From positions 1 to 25,953 of IMG/VR virus record IMGVR_UViG_3300042542_001237: a DNA stretch of 25,953 nucleotides; one strand, given 5' to 3'. This DNA comes from a virus. Both the position numbers and the translations under genes were made by a program. How positions within the stretch are numbered: the first letter of the stretch is position 1; every line of letters begins with the position of its first letter. Of the stretch, positions 1-7,575 are shown one piece after another. Below the pieces are notes generated by a model, which worked only from the letters and a program-made list of their open reading frames with translations, was not told where the DNA came from and made no database searches.

Positions 1-55
1 GGTCAGCAACGATGTACTGCTCTGTGGACAGTTCAAACTGGGAAGGTTGTGCCAT
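1..55 (-). CDS. Partial gene after major capsid (N-terminal 18 residues)
   Basis: An ATG at 55 (minus strand) opens a frame that runs off the left edge. Only 18 residues are visible, beginning MAQPSQFEL. A GAGGT ribosome-binding sequence overlaps the capsid stop and sits about 8 bases before the ATG, so this is very probably the next gene of the head operon. In comparable phages the gene after the capsid is often a head-completion, decoration or connector protein, but 18 residues are too few to identify it. Confidence 0.7.
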   Translation of the reverse strand, partial: MAQPSQFELSTEQYIVAD

Positions 56-66
56 GGTTAGTTACC

Positions 67-1098
67 TCAATCAAAGTTGGAGGTGTTGCTGGCACGCACG
101 ATGCCGAGGTTCTTCAGCTCGTACACCCTCGACCAGTTGCCAACTGTTTCCAGTTGAGCGCGGGTCGGGTTGGTGGTGGTGACGCCCCACTTGGCACCAA
201 CAGGGTGGTAGCAGTAGTGCAGATCGATCGACATGGCATCGCTCTTGGCGAGGATGTCACGATCGGTTTCGGTCTGCATTGCGAGCTGTTCGCCGGAGGC
301 AACAGCACCCTGGGTGAAGAAGTAAGTGGCGTACTCAGTCGAGCTGCCGCTACCGTCGGTCTGCACATCGTCAGACACGATCACGCGCAGACCCATGTAG
401 GTCGGCACGCTCACGGGTCCGTAAGCGCCAGCAATGCTGCCGCCGACGAAGTCAGTGACGCTAGAGGTCAGACGTGCGTCTGTCTCGGTCACATAGTCGA
501 TTGCCTTGCGCTCGACTAAGTCGTAGTACACCTTGCTGTGCATAGCAACAGCGGCCAGCTTGTCGCCTTGATCGCCCAGCAGGCTGCGGGCTTCAGCAAC
601 GTGACGGGGGCTCAGCGTGGTGGGGGTATCACCAGACTCGCCGTCAATGGTCAGGCCAAAGAAAGCAGCAGAGCTGGAGGTGGAACCAATGCTGCCGAAC
701 ACACCGGCCAGGCAAGACAGAAGGTCCTTTTGGCGCTGGTTGGCAACGTAGTCAGCGATCTTGGCGCCGATAGCGGCCATGGGATCGGCACCAGCAGCCA
801 GGGCTGCCAGGTCACGAGCCTCAAAGGCACGGCCACGGTGCAGAATGACGCCGACTTGCTTGTCAGCAGTGATCTTGCCGGGGGTCAACGAAGTGCTATC
901 GGTCAGCACCTCAAAGTCGCCGGAAAGGTTGGCTTTCCAGAATGGGACGTTGATAAAATCACCACCCTCAGTTGCATTCAGCTCCGCCAAGGGCTGCACC
1001 ACACCGCTAGCCAGGAAGGCATCACGCTGCGTGGTTTGCTCAATGACGTAAGGCGTAAAAACCTCTGGGATGATGATGTCAGAGCGAAGAGTCGCCAT
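67..1098 (-). CDS. Major capsid protein (HK97-fold, Gp13/P22-coat-like)
   Basis: This 343-residue protein should form the icosahedral head shell. It begins with a segment typical of phage coat proteins of the Gp13-like group (SDIIIPEVFTPYVIEQT). It has an aromatic- and glycine-rich middle, an E-loop-like region near residues 50-95, and a C-terminal part with YFFTQGAVASGEQ and a YHPVGAKWG stretch, a common pattern for HK97-fold coats lacking a protease domain. It follows a scaffold gene directly, the usual order. A GAG Shine-Dalgarno-like sequence lies 7 bases before the ATG. No prohead protease gene is seen, consistent with a scaffold that is not cleaved. The fold assignment is by pattern, not by alignment. 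Confidence 0.85.
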   Translation of the reverse strand: MATLRSDIIIPEVFTPYVIEQTTQRDAFLASGVVQPLAELNATEGGDFINVPFWKANLSGDFEVLTDSTSLTPGKITADKQVGVILHRGRAFEARDLAALAAGADPMAAIGAKIADYVANQRQKDLLSCLAGVFGSIGSTSSSAAFFGLTIDGESGDTPTTLSPRHVAEARSLLGDQGDKLAAVAMHSKVYYDLVERKAIDYVTETDARLTSSVTDFVGGSIAGAYGPVSVPTYMGLRVIVSDDVQTDGSGSSTEYATYFFTQGAVASGEQLAMQTETDRDILAKSDAMSIDLHYCYHPVGAKWGVTTTNPTRAQLETVGNWSRVYELKNLGIVRASNTSNFD

Positions 1099-1169
1099 GA
1101 TTCATCTCGGGGGAATGGTTTACGGTGTGGGCGCAGCCCAAAGCACCAGCGCAGCCGGTTGCTGGCAGC

Positions 1170-1850
1170 TTAACGGTTAGCCGCTGCCTTCATGCGATCG
1201 TACAAATCACGATCAGTGCGGAACAGTCGCGCCTGTTCTGTCAAATTGAAGCTATCACGACTGAATGGGTTTGCCATGCCTGCAGGGATGCCGCCAGTGC
1301 TGGCGCCGGCTGATGGTGCGCCGCTGCCTTGAGGCTTGGGTTGCTTCTGCATCCATGCCGGCAGAGTCTTAGCCCACTCGCTGACGGGCGTGCGTTGGTA
1401 GCCATCGACCACTACCACAGTGCCGTCAGGGTCACGCTCGATCTGATCGGCGCTCAGCTTGGTCTTAAGCACCAAGTCAGGGTCATGCACGATGTCGGCC
1501 AGTGCCGTCACTGCTGGCGTGACCAGCTCCAGCTCGCGGACGCGGCTTTCCAGTGCGGCAATGCGCTGGTCCTTTTCCGTCGTCGCCTCACGGAACTGCT
1601 GCTCCAAAGCCTGTCGCGCCTCTTGATACTTACCTTGCGACTCAAGCTGCTGCTGCTCGTGGTTGCGCTTGAACTCCAATAGCTCATTGACATCAACCCC
1701 ATCAGGCAACGCTGGCGCCTTTTTGGCAGCGCGCAGTTCTGCAATCAGCTCTTTGTTTTTGCGCTCTAATGCCTCAACGCTGCGTTGCAGTGCGTCGGTA
1801 TTGTCACCCCCGGTAGCCGCAGGCTCCTGGGTTTGTGTTTCATCAGACAT
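1170..1850 (-). CDS. Head scaffolding protein
   Basis: This is a 226-residue, highly charged protein with a low-complexity acidic N-terminus (MSDETQTQEPAATGG). A long predicted coiled coil (about residues 22-110, rich in E, K, Q, L and A) follows. The C-terminus is Pro/Gly/Ala/Ser-rich and ends in a basic helix. This is the usual architecture of phage scaffold proteins that guide capsid assembly and then leave the head. Its position immediately before the major capsid gene supports the call. The start at the ATG at 1850 gives the typical MSDE beginning. No strong ribosome-binding site precedes it. Confidence 0.8.
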   Translation of the reverse strand: MSDETQTQEPAATGGDNTDALQRSVEALERKNKELIAELRAAKKAPALPDGVDVNELLEFKRNHEQQQLESQGKYQEARQALEQQFREATTEKDQRIAALESRVRELELVTPAVTALADIVHDPDLVLKTKLSADQIERDPDGTVVVVDGYQRTPVSEWAKTLPAWMQKQPKPQGSGAPSAGASTGGIPAGMANPFSRDSFNLTEQARLFRTDRDLYDRMKAAANR

Positions 1851-1892
1851 GGATAAGCCGCAGGCTTAATTACGCTGCCATCGTAATGGCGC

Positions 1893-2168
1893 GTGGTGAT
1901 CGTGTCAAAGCGTGAATGGGACACACCAACCCGTGAGCCATGGAATCCGCTGATCAAGCAGTGCCTTGACGCAGTGGATCGTCATGAGCACCTGTACCGC
2001 AGCACCGGCAACGGCTGGCATGCGGCCAAAGCGCAAGACCTGCGGTGGTACGTCGCTGAGCTAAAGGACTGGATTCACCGGCAGGAGGCGGCTACCACTT
2101 CACCTTGTCCGCCCAAAACGCCGGCGACATCTTCCCGCGAGCAATGTTACTGGCGTGCCTTGCCTTGA
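1893..2168 (+). CDS. Hypothetical protein on the opposite strand inside the head operon
   Basis: This is a frame of up to 91 residues on the plus strand, filling the 240-base gap between the minus-strand scaffold and DUF6321-like genes. GTG codons at 1893, 1896 and 1902 are possible starts. The first 65 residues look like a genuine folded protein: Trp-rich and helical, with WNPLIKQCLDAVDRHEHLY and LRWYVAELKDWIHRQEAA. The last 25 residues overlap the convergent gene at 2092 and look like read-through. I do not recognise a family with certainty. No good promoter was seen, so it may be expressed from an unseen promoter or be a decaying insertion. Confidence 0.5.
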   Translation: MVIVSKREWDTPTREPWNPLIKQCLDAVDRHEHLYRSTGNGWHAAKAQDLRWYVAELKDWIHRQEAATTSPCPPKTPATSSREQCYWRALP

Positions 2169-2364
2169 AGGATGCCCGCCTGGCTTTGTCCGCGTCTGAT
2201 TCACCTTTACGCGGTGGGCTGCCGCTGACGCCTTGCTGGCCGAACCGGATCAGCTTGACGGTCTCGCCTTCTTTGGCCAGCACCGCATGGGATTTGGTCG
2301 GATGGTTTGGCGTCCGCTTGGGTTTGTTGTAACCCTCAAACTGCTCGCCGCGATAGGTGATCAT
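2092..2364 (-). CDS. DUF6321-like conserved phage protein
   Basis: This 90-residue basic protein of unknown function has a central KEGETVKLIRFGQQGVSG segment, then a charged SDADKARRASFKARHASNI stretch and the ending SPAFWADKVKW. That pattern recurs in small phage head-operon proteins (DUF6321, from memory). It overlaps the upstream Tudor-like gene by 4 bases (ATGA), so the two are probably translationally coupled. The location between MuF and scaffold suggests a minor virion or assembly role, but none is established. Confidence 0.8.
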   Translation of the reverse strand: MITYRGEQFEGYNKPKRTPNHPTKSHAVLAKEGETVKLIRFGQQGVSGSPPRKGESDADKARRASFKARHASNIARGKMSPAFWADKVKW

Positions 2365-2582
2365 CGCCGTGGCGCAGGTTTCAGCTCTGACCGCTTTTTG
2401 ATGACCGCGTTGCCGGTTGACTCGGATTTGATCCGCACGATCGGATCGTCCATGCTGCCGACGCGGGTGACGCTACCGCCGCCTTGCGTTGGTATGGTCG
2501 CCCGCTCGCCGCCAATGCTGGTGATCACGCCAAAGGTGCGTGTGCCTTGGTAGTTCCAGCTAACCCGGTCGCCGCGTTTCAT
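2361..2582 (-). CDS. DUF2945-like Tudor/SH3-type small protein
   Basis: This 73-residue protein starts KRGDRVSWNYQGTRTFGVI and ends IKSESTGNAVIKKRSELKPA. That matches the small beta-barrel family known as DUF2945 or hypervirulence-associated Tudor domain, which is common in phages and bacteria and has no proven function. A basic barrel of this kind could bind nucleic acid or protein partners; that is inference. The start ATG overlaps the stop of the 22-residue peptide gene (ATGA), and its own stop overlaps the following gene, so it sits in a fully coupled string. Confidence 0.75.
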   Translation of the reverse strand: MKRGDRVSWNYQGTRTFGVITSIGGERATIPTQGGGSVTRVGSMDDPIVRIKSESTGNAVIKKRSELKPAPRR

Positions 2583-2647
2583 TTCTTCTTGCCGCCTTTC
2601 TTGGGCATGGGCTTTTGAGGCTTGGCTGGTCCGGTGTACTTAGGCAT
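2579..2647 (-). CDS. 22-residue Lys/Pro-rich peptide
   Basis: A short frame begins [17 protein letters not shown] and ends in four lysines among glycines. It fits exactly between two genes: its ATG overlaps the stop of the 47-residue upstream gene (GTGATG), and its stop overlaps the start of the Tudor-like gene (AATGA). This perfect fit and the strong composition suggest it is translated, but it is so short that it could merely be a coupling leader. No function can be assigned. Confidence 0.5.
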   Translation of the reverse strand: MPKYTGPAKPQKPMPKKGGKKK

Positions 2648-2790
2648 CACTTTTTACCTTTGGGTTTACGGGCTTTGCCGGCTTTGGACAGGGCGATGGC
2701 GACGGCTTGCTTTTGCGGCTTGCCGGCCTTCATCTCAGCTTTGATGTTCGCTGAGATGGTTTTCTGTGAGCTACCTTTCTTTAACGGCAT
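2647..2790 (-). CDS. DUF6496-like small basic phage protein
   Basis: This 47-residue lysine-rich protein begins [20 protein letters not shown] and continues with [20 protein letters not shown]. The pattern is very common in small phage head-operon proteins (called DUF6496, from memory). Its start lies 20 bases inside the end of the MuF gene and its stop overlaps the next ATG. The function is unknown; the high positive charge suggests contact with DNA or with an acidic protein. Confidence 0.8.
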   Translation of the reverse strand: MPLKKGSSQKTISANIKAEMKAGKPQKQAVAIALSKAGKARKPKGKK

Positions 2791-3994
2791 CGTACCGAGC
2801 CCGCAACTGATCTAATGTTAGCTCTGACCCGTCGTCGCGGACCAGCTTGGCGATGGCGTCCTTGGGTCCGTACTTGGCCGACAGCTTGTCGAAATAGGCA
2901 ACCTTGTTGGCACCGAGTGCCTTTGCCTTGACCGGCAGCGGCTGCTTGGCAAGCCACTGGCCGTAGGACTCATTGACCGGCACCTGACCATCGGCACTGG
3001 CGCGGGTGCCTGCTGGCGGCGGCGTGAAACCAAGCGCTTTGTAGTCAATGACCGGCACGGTGGTGCTGCGACAGTTGAAGTGCTGCGGCGGCGTTGGTCC
3101 TTTGCCGTATTCAAACTCGCGGCCATCGAGCGCCCGGCAGATTGCGCTGGTGCGGGTGTCAAGCGTAGCGACGTACCGATAGCGCGGCGTGATGTCCTGG
3201 TTCGCCTCGTAGACCTGCTGGCTGGCGGTGTTGGCCACTTGGTTGATGCTCGTGCGCACCAGGGCAATGACTTGGTTGTCCGCCACTGCTGTTGCCTGCC
3301 CGCCTGCAGCAATGAGCTGCTTGACGGTCTTTGCTTCCTCGCCAAACTGCAGGCTGCCGATCAGCCGCTTAGCAATGGCTGGCGTTGGCTCACCAGTCAG
3401 CAGCCCCTGCCGGACCACTTGCGAGAACCGCTCAGCCTGATCGACGGCGATGCCCCTGAATGCCTTGGTAACTGTCTCGCCATTGGGCAGCGTGATTGTT
3501 GCGCCCTTGGCAGCGGTCAGATTGAATACGCCAGTGCCGGCTTGTTGAGCCAGTGCCTCTGCGCCATAGACGGACTTGAACAGGTCATCGCTTAGCGCCA
3601 CCACATTGAGTTGCGTTGGATCCGTCGTGACCACGCTTTGGGCAAACTGCGGGCTGATTTCAACGGTGCGCACTGCATCACGAGCGCCAGCAGGCAATGC
3701 ACGCCGCAGTTGATCAGTCACAAACTCAGACTGCAATTGCGCGATGCCTTGCAGCTCGGTTGCTGTGATCTCCGTTGCATCACCTGCCCAGGTGCCGAGG
3801 CTGTCCTTTAGCTGCGCCAAGATCGCCCGCAACCGTGCCGCCTTGACCGGCGCTGCTAGCTCATCAATCGTCCGCAGTTGATTAACTGCATCAATGATGA
3901 TGTCGTTGTATGCATTTATGATGCGCCGTGCAACGCTATTGCTGAACCTGTTTAGGTCAATGGCATTGCGGTATAGCGCTTCTGGTGTAGCCAT
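2771..3994 (-). CDS. MuF-like head morphogenesis protein
   Basis: This 407-residue protein is mostly helical over residues 1-240. It has a MuF-type module at about 245-316, recognised by [21 protein letters not shown], a short linker, then [14 protein letters not shown]. MuF proteins are minor head proteins placed next to the portal gene that may enter the cell with the DNA. The conserved Cys and His residues of the module (CRALDG, HFNCRS) are present. About 90 residues follow the module and show no toxin or other domain that I recognise. The start ATG overlaps the stop of the small upstream gene (TAATG). Confidence 0.88.
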   Translation of the reverse strand: MATPEALYRNAIDLNRFSNSVARRIINAYNDIIIDAVNQLRTIDELAAPVKAARLRAILAQLKDSLGTWAGDATEITATELQGIAQLQSEFVTDQLRRALPAGARDAVRTVEISPQFAQSVVTTDPTQLNVVALSDDLFKSVYGAEALAQQAGTGVFNLTAAKGATITLPNGETVTKAFRGIAVDQAERFSQVVRQGLLTGEPTPAIAKRLIGSLQFGEEAKTVKQLIAAGGQATAVADNQVIALVRTSINQVANTASQQVYEANQDITPRYRYVATLDTRTSAICRALDGREFEYGKGPTPPQHFNCRSTTVPVIDYKALGFTPPPAGTRASADGQVPVNESYGQWLAKQPLPVKAKALGANKVAYFDKLSAKYGPKDAIAKLVRDDGSELTLDQLRARYDAVKER

Positions 3995-4254
3995 TAGATC
4001 ACACCAAGTTGCTCAGGGCGATATTGCGACCTGATGCTTACATTGGCGCCACGGGTTAATGCACCCTGCACTGCTGCAGCGAAGGCGTCGTAACCGTTCT
4101 GGCCGTCTTCCATAATGCGCAGCTCATCCACTTCATCGGCTTTGCCGTCTTTGTACCATGTCAGCCGGATGACAGCTAGCACCTCATCAGGCAGGTCGCA
4201 AACGGTGTAGTCAAGTTCCTGTTTCCTGGGCTTTTTCGGCTCCATCCATATCAT
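3994..4254 (-). CDS. Hypothetical protein between portal and MuF
   Basis: This is a small acidic protein whose core reads ELDYTVCDLPDEVLAVIRLTWY, KADEVDELRIMEDGQNGY and a final RSQYRPEQLGVI. The frame is open back to 4311, but that would overlap the portal by 100 bases. I chose the ATG at 4254 (86 residues) because TGGA lies 4 bases before it; the ATG at 4245 (83 residues, MEPKKPRKQ) is equally possible. It overlaps the portal C-terminus and is coupled to MuF. The family and function are unknown. Confidence 0.65.
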   Translation of the reverse strand: MIWMEPKKPRKQELDYTVCDLPDEVLAVIRLTWYKDGKADEVDELRIMEDGQNGYDAFAAAVQGALTRGANVSIRSQYRPEQLGVI

Positions 4255-5656
4255 CAGGTCCACTAGCCAGTCTGTCAGCTTGTCCAGCAGACGGTAGATC
4301 AAGCCCCGCATTGGATGTGGCCTCCAGCTCCTCGTCTACATCAAAGTTATCGCCCAGCACATCGCCTTCGGCCAGCTCACGCAGCAGGGTCTCTTGGCTG
4401 ATGGTGCCAGCGGTGTAGAGCGACAGCAGCGCGGTAATGTCCTGCGGTTCAAGGCGTGCGCCGAGGAAGTCGCGGTTGACGTAAGCGCTGCCGGCAGCGG
4501 TGGCGTTACCGAGGTACTGCGCGTGAAACTGCAGGCAGTTGTCGATCATGTCCTGCATATTTTGCGCGATCACCATCATGGTGCTATCGCCTTGGCTGCG
4601 GTCAATGCGCTTGGCTTCTGCGGTCTCGGCGCTCAGCTTCTGGCCTAGCACTGCCGACAGCCCTAGCTCGTTGATCTGCAACGCAAGCTGCTCAAGACGG
4701 CGGAACTGCGCCTCAAAGCTGCGGCCTGCTGGTTCGATGTACTCAGCGCGGCCTTCAGCAGGAAATGCGATCGCCTCACCAGGTCCGGCTGATACCTCTT
4801 CGGCGCTGGACGGGAAGCCGAACAGCGCCAGCATGGGCACCGCTGAGACATGGAGGATATTGTCGAGGTCAGATTGAATCTGGTAGGTCTTTAGGTTCAG
4901 CTCTGCGATGTCTTCCAGCGGCGGGCGCGACTCCATAAAACCATGCCGCTGCGCGTAGGCGATGCTGAACGGGATTTGGCTAAGGCTGGTTCGGCCTTCA
5001 TCGACGACGGTAAACTCACCGCTGTCCTGTTTGCGGTGAATGCGGTACTCGCCAGGCGTTAGGACACGAACCTGCTCGACGGACTTCTCGCCAAACTCGC
5101 CATCAGGCACTGTGACGACTTCAGATAGCCGCAACTGGGTCAGCACCTGCCGGCCTTCTTGCGTCTCGGTGCGCCAACCAAGGATCTGCCTAGGCGTGTA
5201 GGTCACCCAATAGGGTCGACCCCCATTAGCTGGTGCATCCACCAATGTACCAATGTGGCCATAACGAACCATCTTCCGGGCGGCTTCATAGGTCCAGACA
5301 TTGAGGTCATTGCCTTGCAGGTCGACGTCGAACAGTTGCTCGCGGATGATGTCGGCAGTGTCATCCAATCGCACTGGTTTACGGGTCAGCATGCCGCCCA
5401 GCATGCGCTCTAGGCGGATGTAATACGGCGGGCAAACGCTACGGGCTAGGCGGTTGTCGTAGGACTCGTCTAGCTCGCGTGGCTCTTGCGGCAGGTAACG
5501 ACGATGCTTTTTGCGCATGCCATAGGTGCCCTGCAGCAGATCTTCGATCAAGATCCAATGCGGCTCTTGCGCGTACCAGCTTGTATTGGGATCGTTGACC
5601 TTCGATACGGTGCGCTGTGCTAGCGGCCGGTCGTAGAAGTTGTACCCGCTATACAC
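4211..5656 (-). CDS. Portal protein (DUF4055-type)
   Basis: This 481-residue portal forms the dodecameric ring at the head vertex through which the terminase pumps DNA. The N-terminal part contains YLPQEPRELDESYDNRL and PPYYIRLERMLGGMLTRKPV. A central VTYTPRQILGWR strand and the helix LKTYQIQSDLDNILHVSAVP next to FGF are typical of the DUF4055 portal family. An acidic C-terminal tail follows. The start is GTG at 5656, because the frame has no earlier ATG compatible with the 47-residue upstream gene. The neighbours are large terminase upstream and MuF downstream, the canonical order. Confidence 0.9.
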   Translation of the reverse strand: MYSGYNFYDRPLAQRTVSKVNDPNTSWYAQEPHWILIEDLLQGTYGMRKKHRRYLPQEPRELDESYDNRLARSVCPPYYIRLERMLGGMLTRKPVRLDDTADIIREQLFDVDLQGNDLNVWTYEAARKMVRYGHIGTLVDAPANGGRPYWVTYTPRQILGWRTETQEGRQVLTQLRLSEVVTVPDGEFGEKSVEQVRVLTPGEYRIHRKQDSGEFTVVDEGRTSLSQIPFSIAYAQRHGFMESRPPLEDIAELNLKTYQIQSDLDNILHVSAVPMLALFGFPSSAEEVSAGPGEAIAFPAEGRAEYIEPAGRSFEAQFRRLEQLALQINELGLSAVLGQKLSAETAEAKRIDRSQGDSTMMVIAQNMQDMIDNCLQFHAQYLGNATAAGSAYVNRDFLGARLEPQDITALLSLYTAGTISQETLLRELAEGDVLGDNFDVDEELEATSNAGLDLPSAGQADRLASGPDDMDGAEKAQETGT

Positions 5657-5685
5657 GACCGCTAGCTGCTGACAATGCCGTCAGT

Positions 5686-5829
5686 TTACGGCTTCAGTCC
5701 CTGATGACAGGCCGGGTGGTTGTGATGCGCCTCGGCGGCCTGGTCACGGCCGACGCTGATGCCGACGGCATACATCATGAACAGCAGCGCCAGGGCAGCG
5801 CAGCGGTTGATCCAAGGATTGGTGGTCAT
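5686..5829 (-). CDS. Small single-pass membrane protein between terminase and portal
   Basis: This 47-residue protein has one hydrophobic segment at about residues 10-26 (CAALALLFMMYAVGISV), then a polar, His-rich tail (HHNHPACHQGLKP). It fits the 245-base gap between the large terminase and portal genes on the same strand. It is too small to recognise. A role in lysis timing or superinfection exclusion is possible for such peptides but is only inference. Confidence 0.6.
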   Translation of the reverse strand: MTTNPWINRCAALALLFMMYAVGISVGRDQAAEAHHNHPACHQGLKP

Positions 5830-5901
5830 GGTTGGGATGGTAGGTGGGCGGCCGTGCTGGCCGTGAGCAAAAGATACCAGCGTTTGCCGCCGTGGTCAAC
5901 C

Positions 5902-7251
5902 CTAGTAAAGCCTGACGCCAGTGCCGCGGCCAGCGCCAGCGTGCAGCGGGTTGAACTCACGCCAAACCAAGTAGCCGAGCGCGTCGTTCATGTGATCGAA
6001 CCCCGCGTCCTTGTCCGGCTCGCCCTTGTCGCTGTAGCACTGCAGCTCCAGGCACTCGATCACGCGACGGCAGCCCTGCGCCACCTGTAGCCGCACCTGC
6101 CCTTTGCCGTTCTCTAGCAGTGCCTGCACGGCTGCTACGCGATCACGCACTGGTGGGTTGCTGCGTGGTGACTGGTTGGACATGCCATAGGACTCCAGGA
6201 TCTGGATGTCGGTCTGGCTTGCGTTGGTGCTGCGACTGCCACCGCTGGCGTCGGGGTAAATGTAGATCTGCTGCTGCGGATGCCGGCGGCGGATCTCTTG
6301 CGCCAAGGCATCGGTGTCATGGGCGCCTGCAATCTCGTCGATCACCAGCAGGCCGTTGTTCAGCCGAACGGCGATCACCGCAGACATGTTGCCCACGTTG
6401 AAGTCGATGCCAACGCGCACCGGTTCGCGGGTGATGTCGGGCACTGTGGCCGTGACGTGCTTCGCCCGGTCGAAACGGTCATACACCTGCCCAGTTGTCA
6501 GGTTGACGAACTCGCCGTCGAGGTACGCCCGCAGCAGGCTGGGGTCGTAGTTGGCTTCCAGCCGCTCGATGAAGTCTGGAGGCAGGTGTGGGTTGTCTGC
6601 CGTGCGCATCTTGATGAGCTGCCGATCTGGCCGCTGCTTGGCCTCGTCGCTACCGAATGTGTTCCACATCCAGCGGAACCCCTCTGGCGTCGATGCCGCG
6701 CCAAACTGCCGGACATTGCCGGAGCGCAAACGGCCGAGGATCTTTGGAAATGCCTTGTTGGCAATACTGGGCGTCACGGTATCGATCTCGTCAGCCAATA
6801 CCCAGGCAAGGTTCAAACCGATGATGCGTGACCAGTTTTCAAAGCTGCGGCACAGGATCTTGGTGTCACCACCTGGCAAGTGCAACATGTATTCCGGCAA
6901 CGGCGACGCCCTGAACGTATAGGGAATGTCATACGCCTCAAGGAATGCCTCGAAGTCCGTCTGCCAAATGTCCCGGATCAGCGGTCCAGTCGGCTCCATC
7001 ACGCAGCCGATAAAGCCCTGATTGACTGCCGCCAGCATCACAGCCTTGGCACACAGCGCCCTGGTCTTGCCGGCGCCGTAGCCCGCACTGATGCCAAGGA
7101 TCTGCGTAGCGGTGTCATCCACAAACGCAAGCTGCCCAGGGTGCAGGTCAGCTCGGATGCGGGTGATCAAGTCGTCAGTGTCCTCTGGCGTCTGCTGCTG
7201 CATAAACGCAAGCAGCGGCACTGGTTCGCAGATGCCGCTGACAATGCTCAC
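5902..7251 (-). CDS. terL: Terminase large subunit (ATPase and nuclease)
   Basis: This 449-residue motor protein packages DNA into the prohead. The N-terminal ATPase has Walker A GYGAGKT (57-63), Walker B VLADEID (151-157) and a coupling motif GAASTPEG (184-191). The C-terminal RNase-H-fold nuclease has its acidic residues in GIDFNVG (D283), YPDASG (D334) and DHMNDALGY (D419, D423). All key residues look intact and the length is normal. It starts with GTG overlapping the TGA of the small subunit (GTGA). A T4/T7-like or cos/pac packaging mode cannot be decided from sequence alone. Confidence 0.95.
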   Translation of the reverse strand: MSIVSGICEPVPLLAFMQQQTPEDTDDLITRIRADLHPGQLAFVDDTATQILGISAGYGAGKTRALCAKAVMLAAVNQGFIGCVMEPTGPLIRDIWQTDFEAFLEAYDIPYTFRASPLPEYMLHLPGGDTKILCRSFENWSRIIGLNLAWVLADEIDTVTPSIANKAFPKILGRLRSGNVRQFGAASTPEGFRWMWNTFGSDEAKQRPDRQLIKMRTADNPHLPPDFIERLEANYDPSLLRAYLDGEFVNLTTGQVYDRFDRAKHVTATVPDITREPVRVGIDFNVGNMSAVIAVRLNNGLLVIDEIAGAHDTDALAQEIRRRHPQQQIYIYPDASGGSRSTNASQTDIQILESYGMSNQSPRSNPPVRDRVAAVQALLENGKGQVRLQVAQGCRRVIECLELQCYSDKGEPDKDAGFDHMNDALGYLVWREFNPLHAGAGRGTGVRLY

Positions 7252-7571
7252 GACATCTCGAACCGCAGCAGCCGAGCTTGCTTGTCCAGTGCAATCAGCG
7301 CGGTATTGAGTTGATCCTTCTCAGCAGCGCGGCGCTCGTATTCCATCGCTCGTGCAATGGCAGCCTCTAGCCACTGGGACCGCTCCAGCTTGGCATCAGC
7401 AGACAGCAGCTCACGAGCGCGGGCAATATAAGCATCAGCTTGACGCTCACCGACCCCCCAGTTTTCTGCGGCAAACTGAATGATTTGCTTTCTACTGTGA
7501 GCGCGCAAGAGCAAGTCATAGACAGCATTTGTGCGCTGTTCTGACTCTGTATTGTTGCACTTGCGCGCCAT
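7248..7571 (-). CDS. terS: Terminase small subunit-like DNA-binding protein
   Basis: This 107-residue protein has a helix-turn-helix-like N-terminal half (SRKQIIQFAAENWGVGERQADAYIARARELL, in two halves near residues 26-56) and a helical, charged oligomerisation region after it (EAAIARAMEYERRAAEKDQL). That architecture and its overlap with the large subunit gene identify it as the DNA-recognition subunit of the terminase. It lies 4 bases after the clamp gene stop. The family resembles small terminases of cyanobacterial and proteobacterial siphoviruses. Confidence 0.85.
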   Translation of the reverse strand: MARKCNNTESEQRTNAVYDLLLRAHSRKQIIQFAAENWGVGERQADAYIARARELLSADAKLERSQWLEAAIARAMEYERRAAEKDQLNTALIALDKQARLLRFEMS

Positions 7572-7575
7572 TGTA

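Noticed and set aside
49-1173. Long plus-strand open frames opposite the capsid gene
   Set aside because: They are mirror frames of a high-GC coding gene; the capsid frame on the minus strand has clear family features and the plus frames have none.
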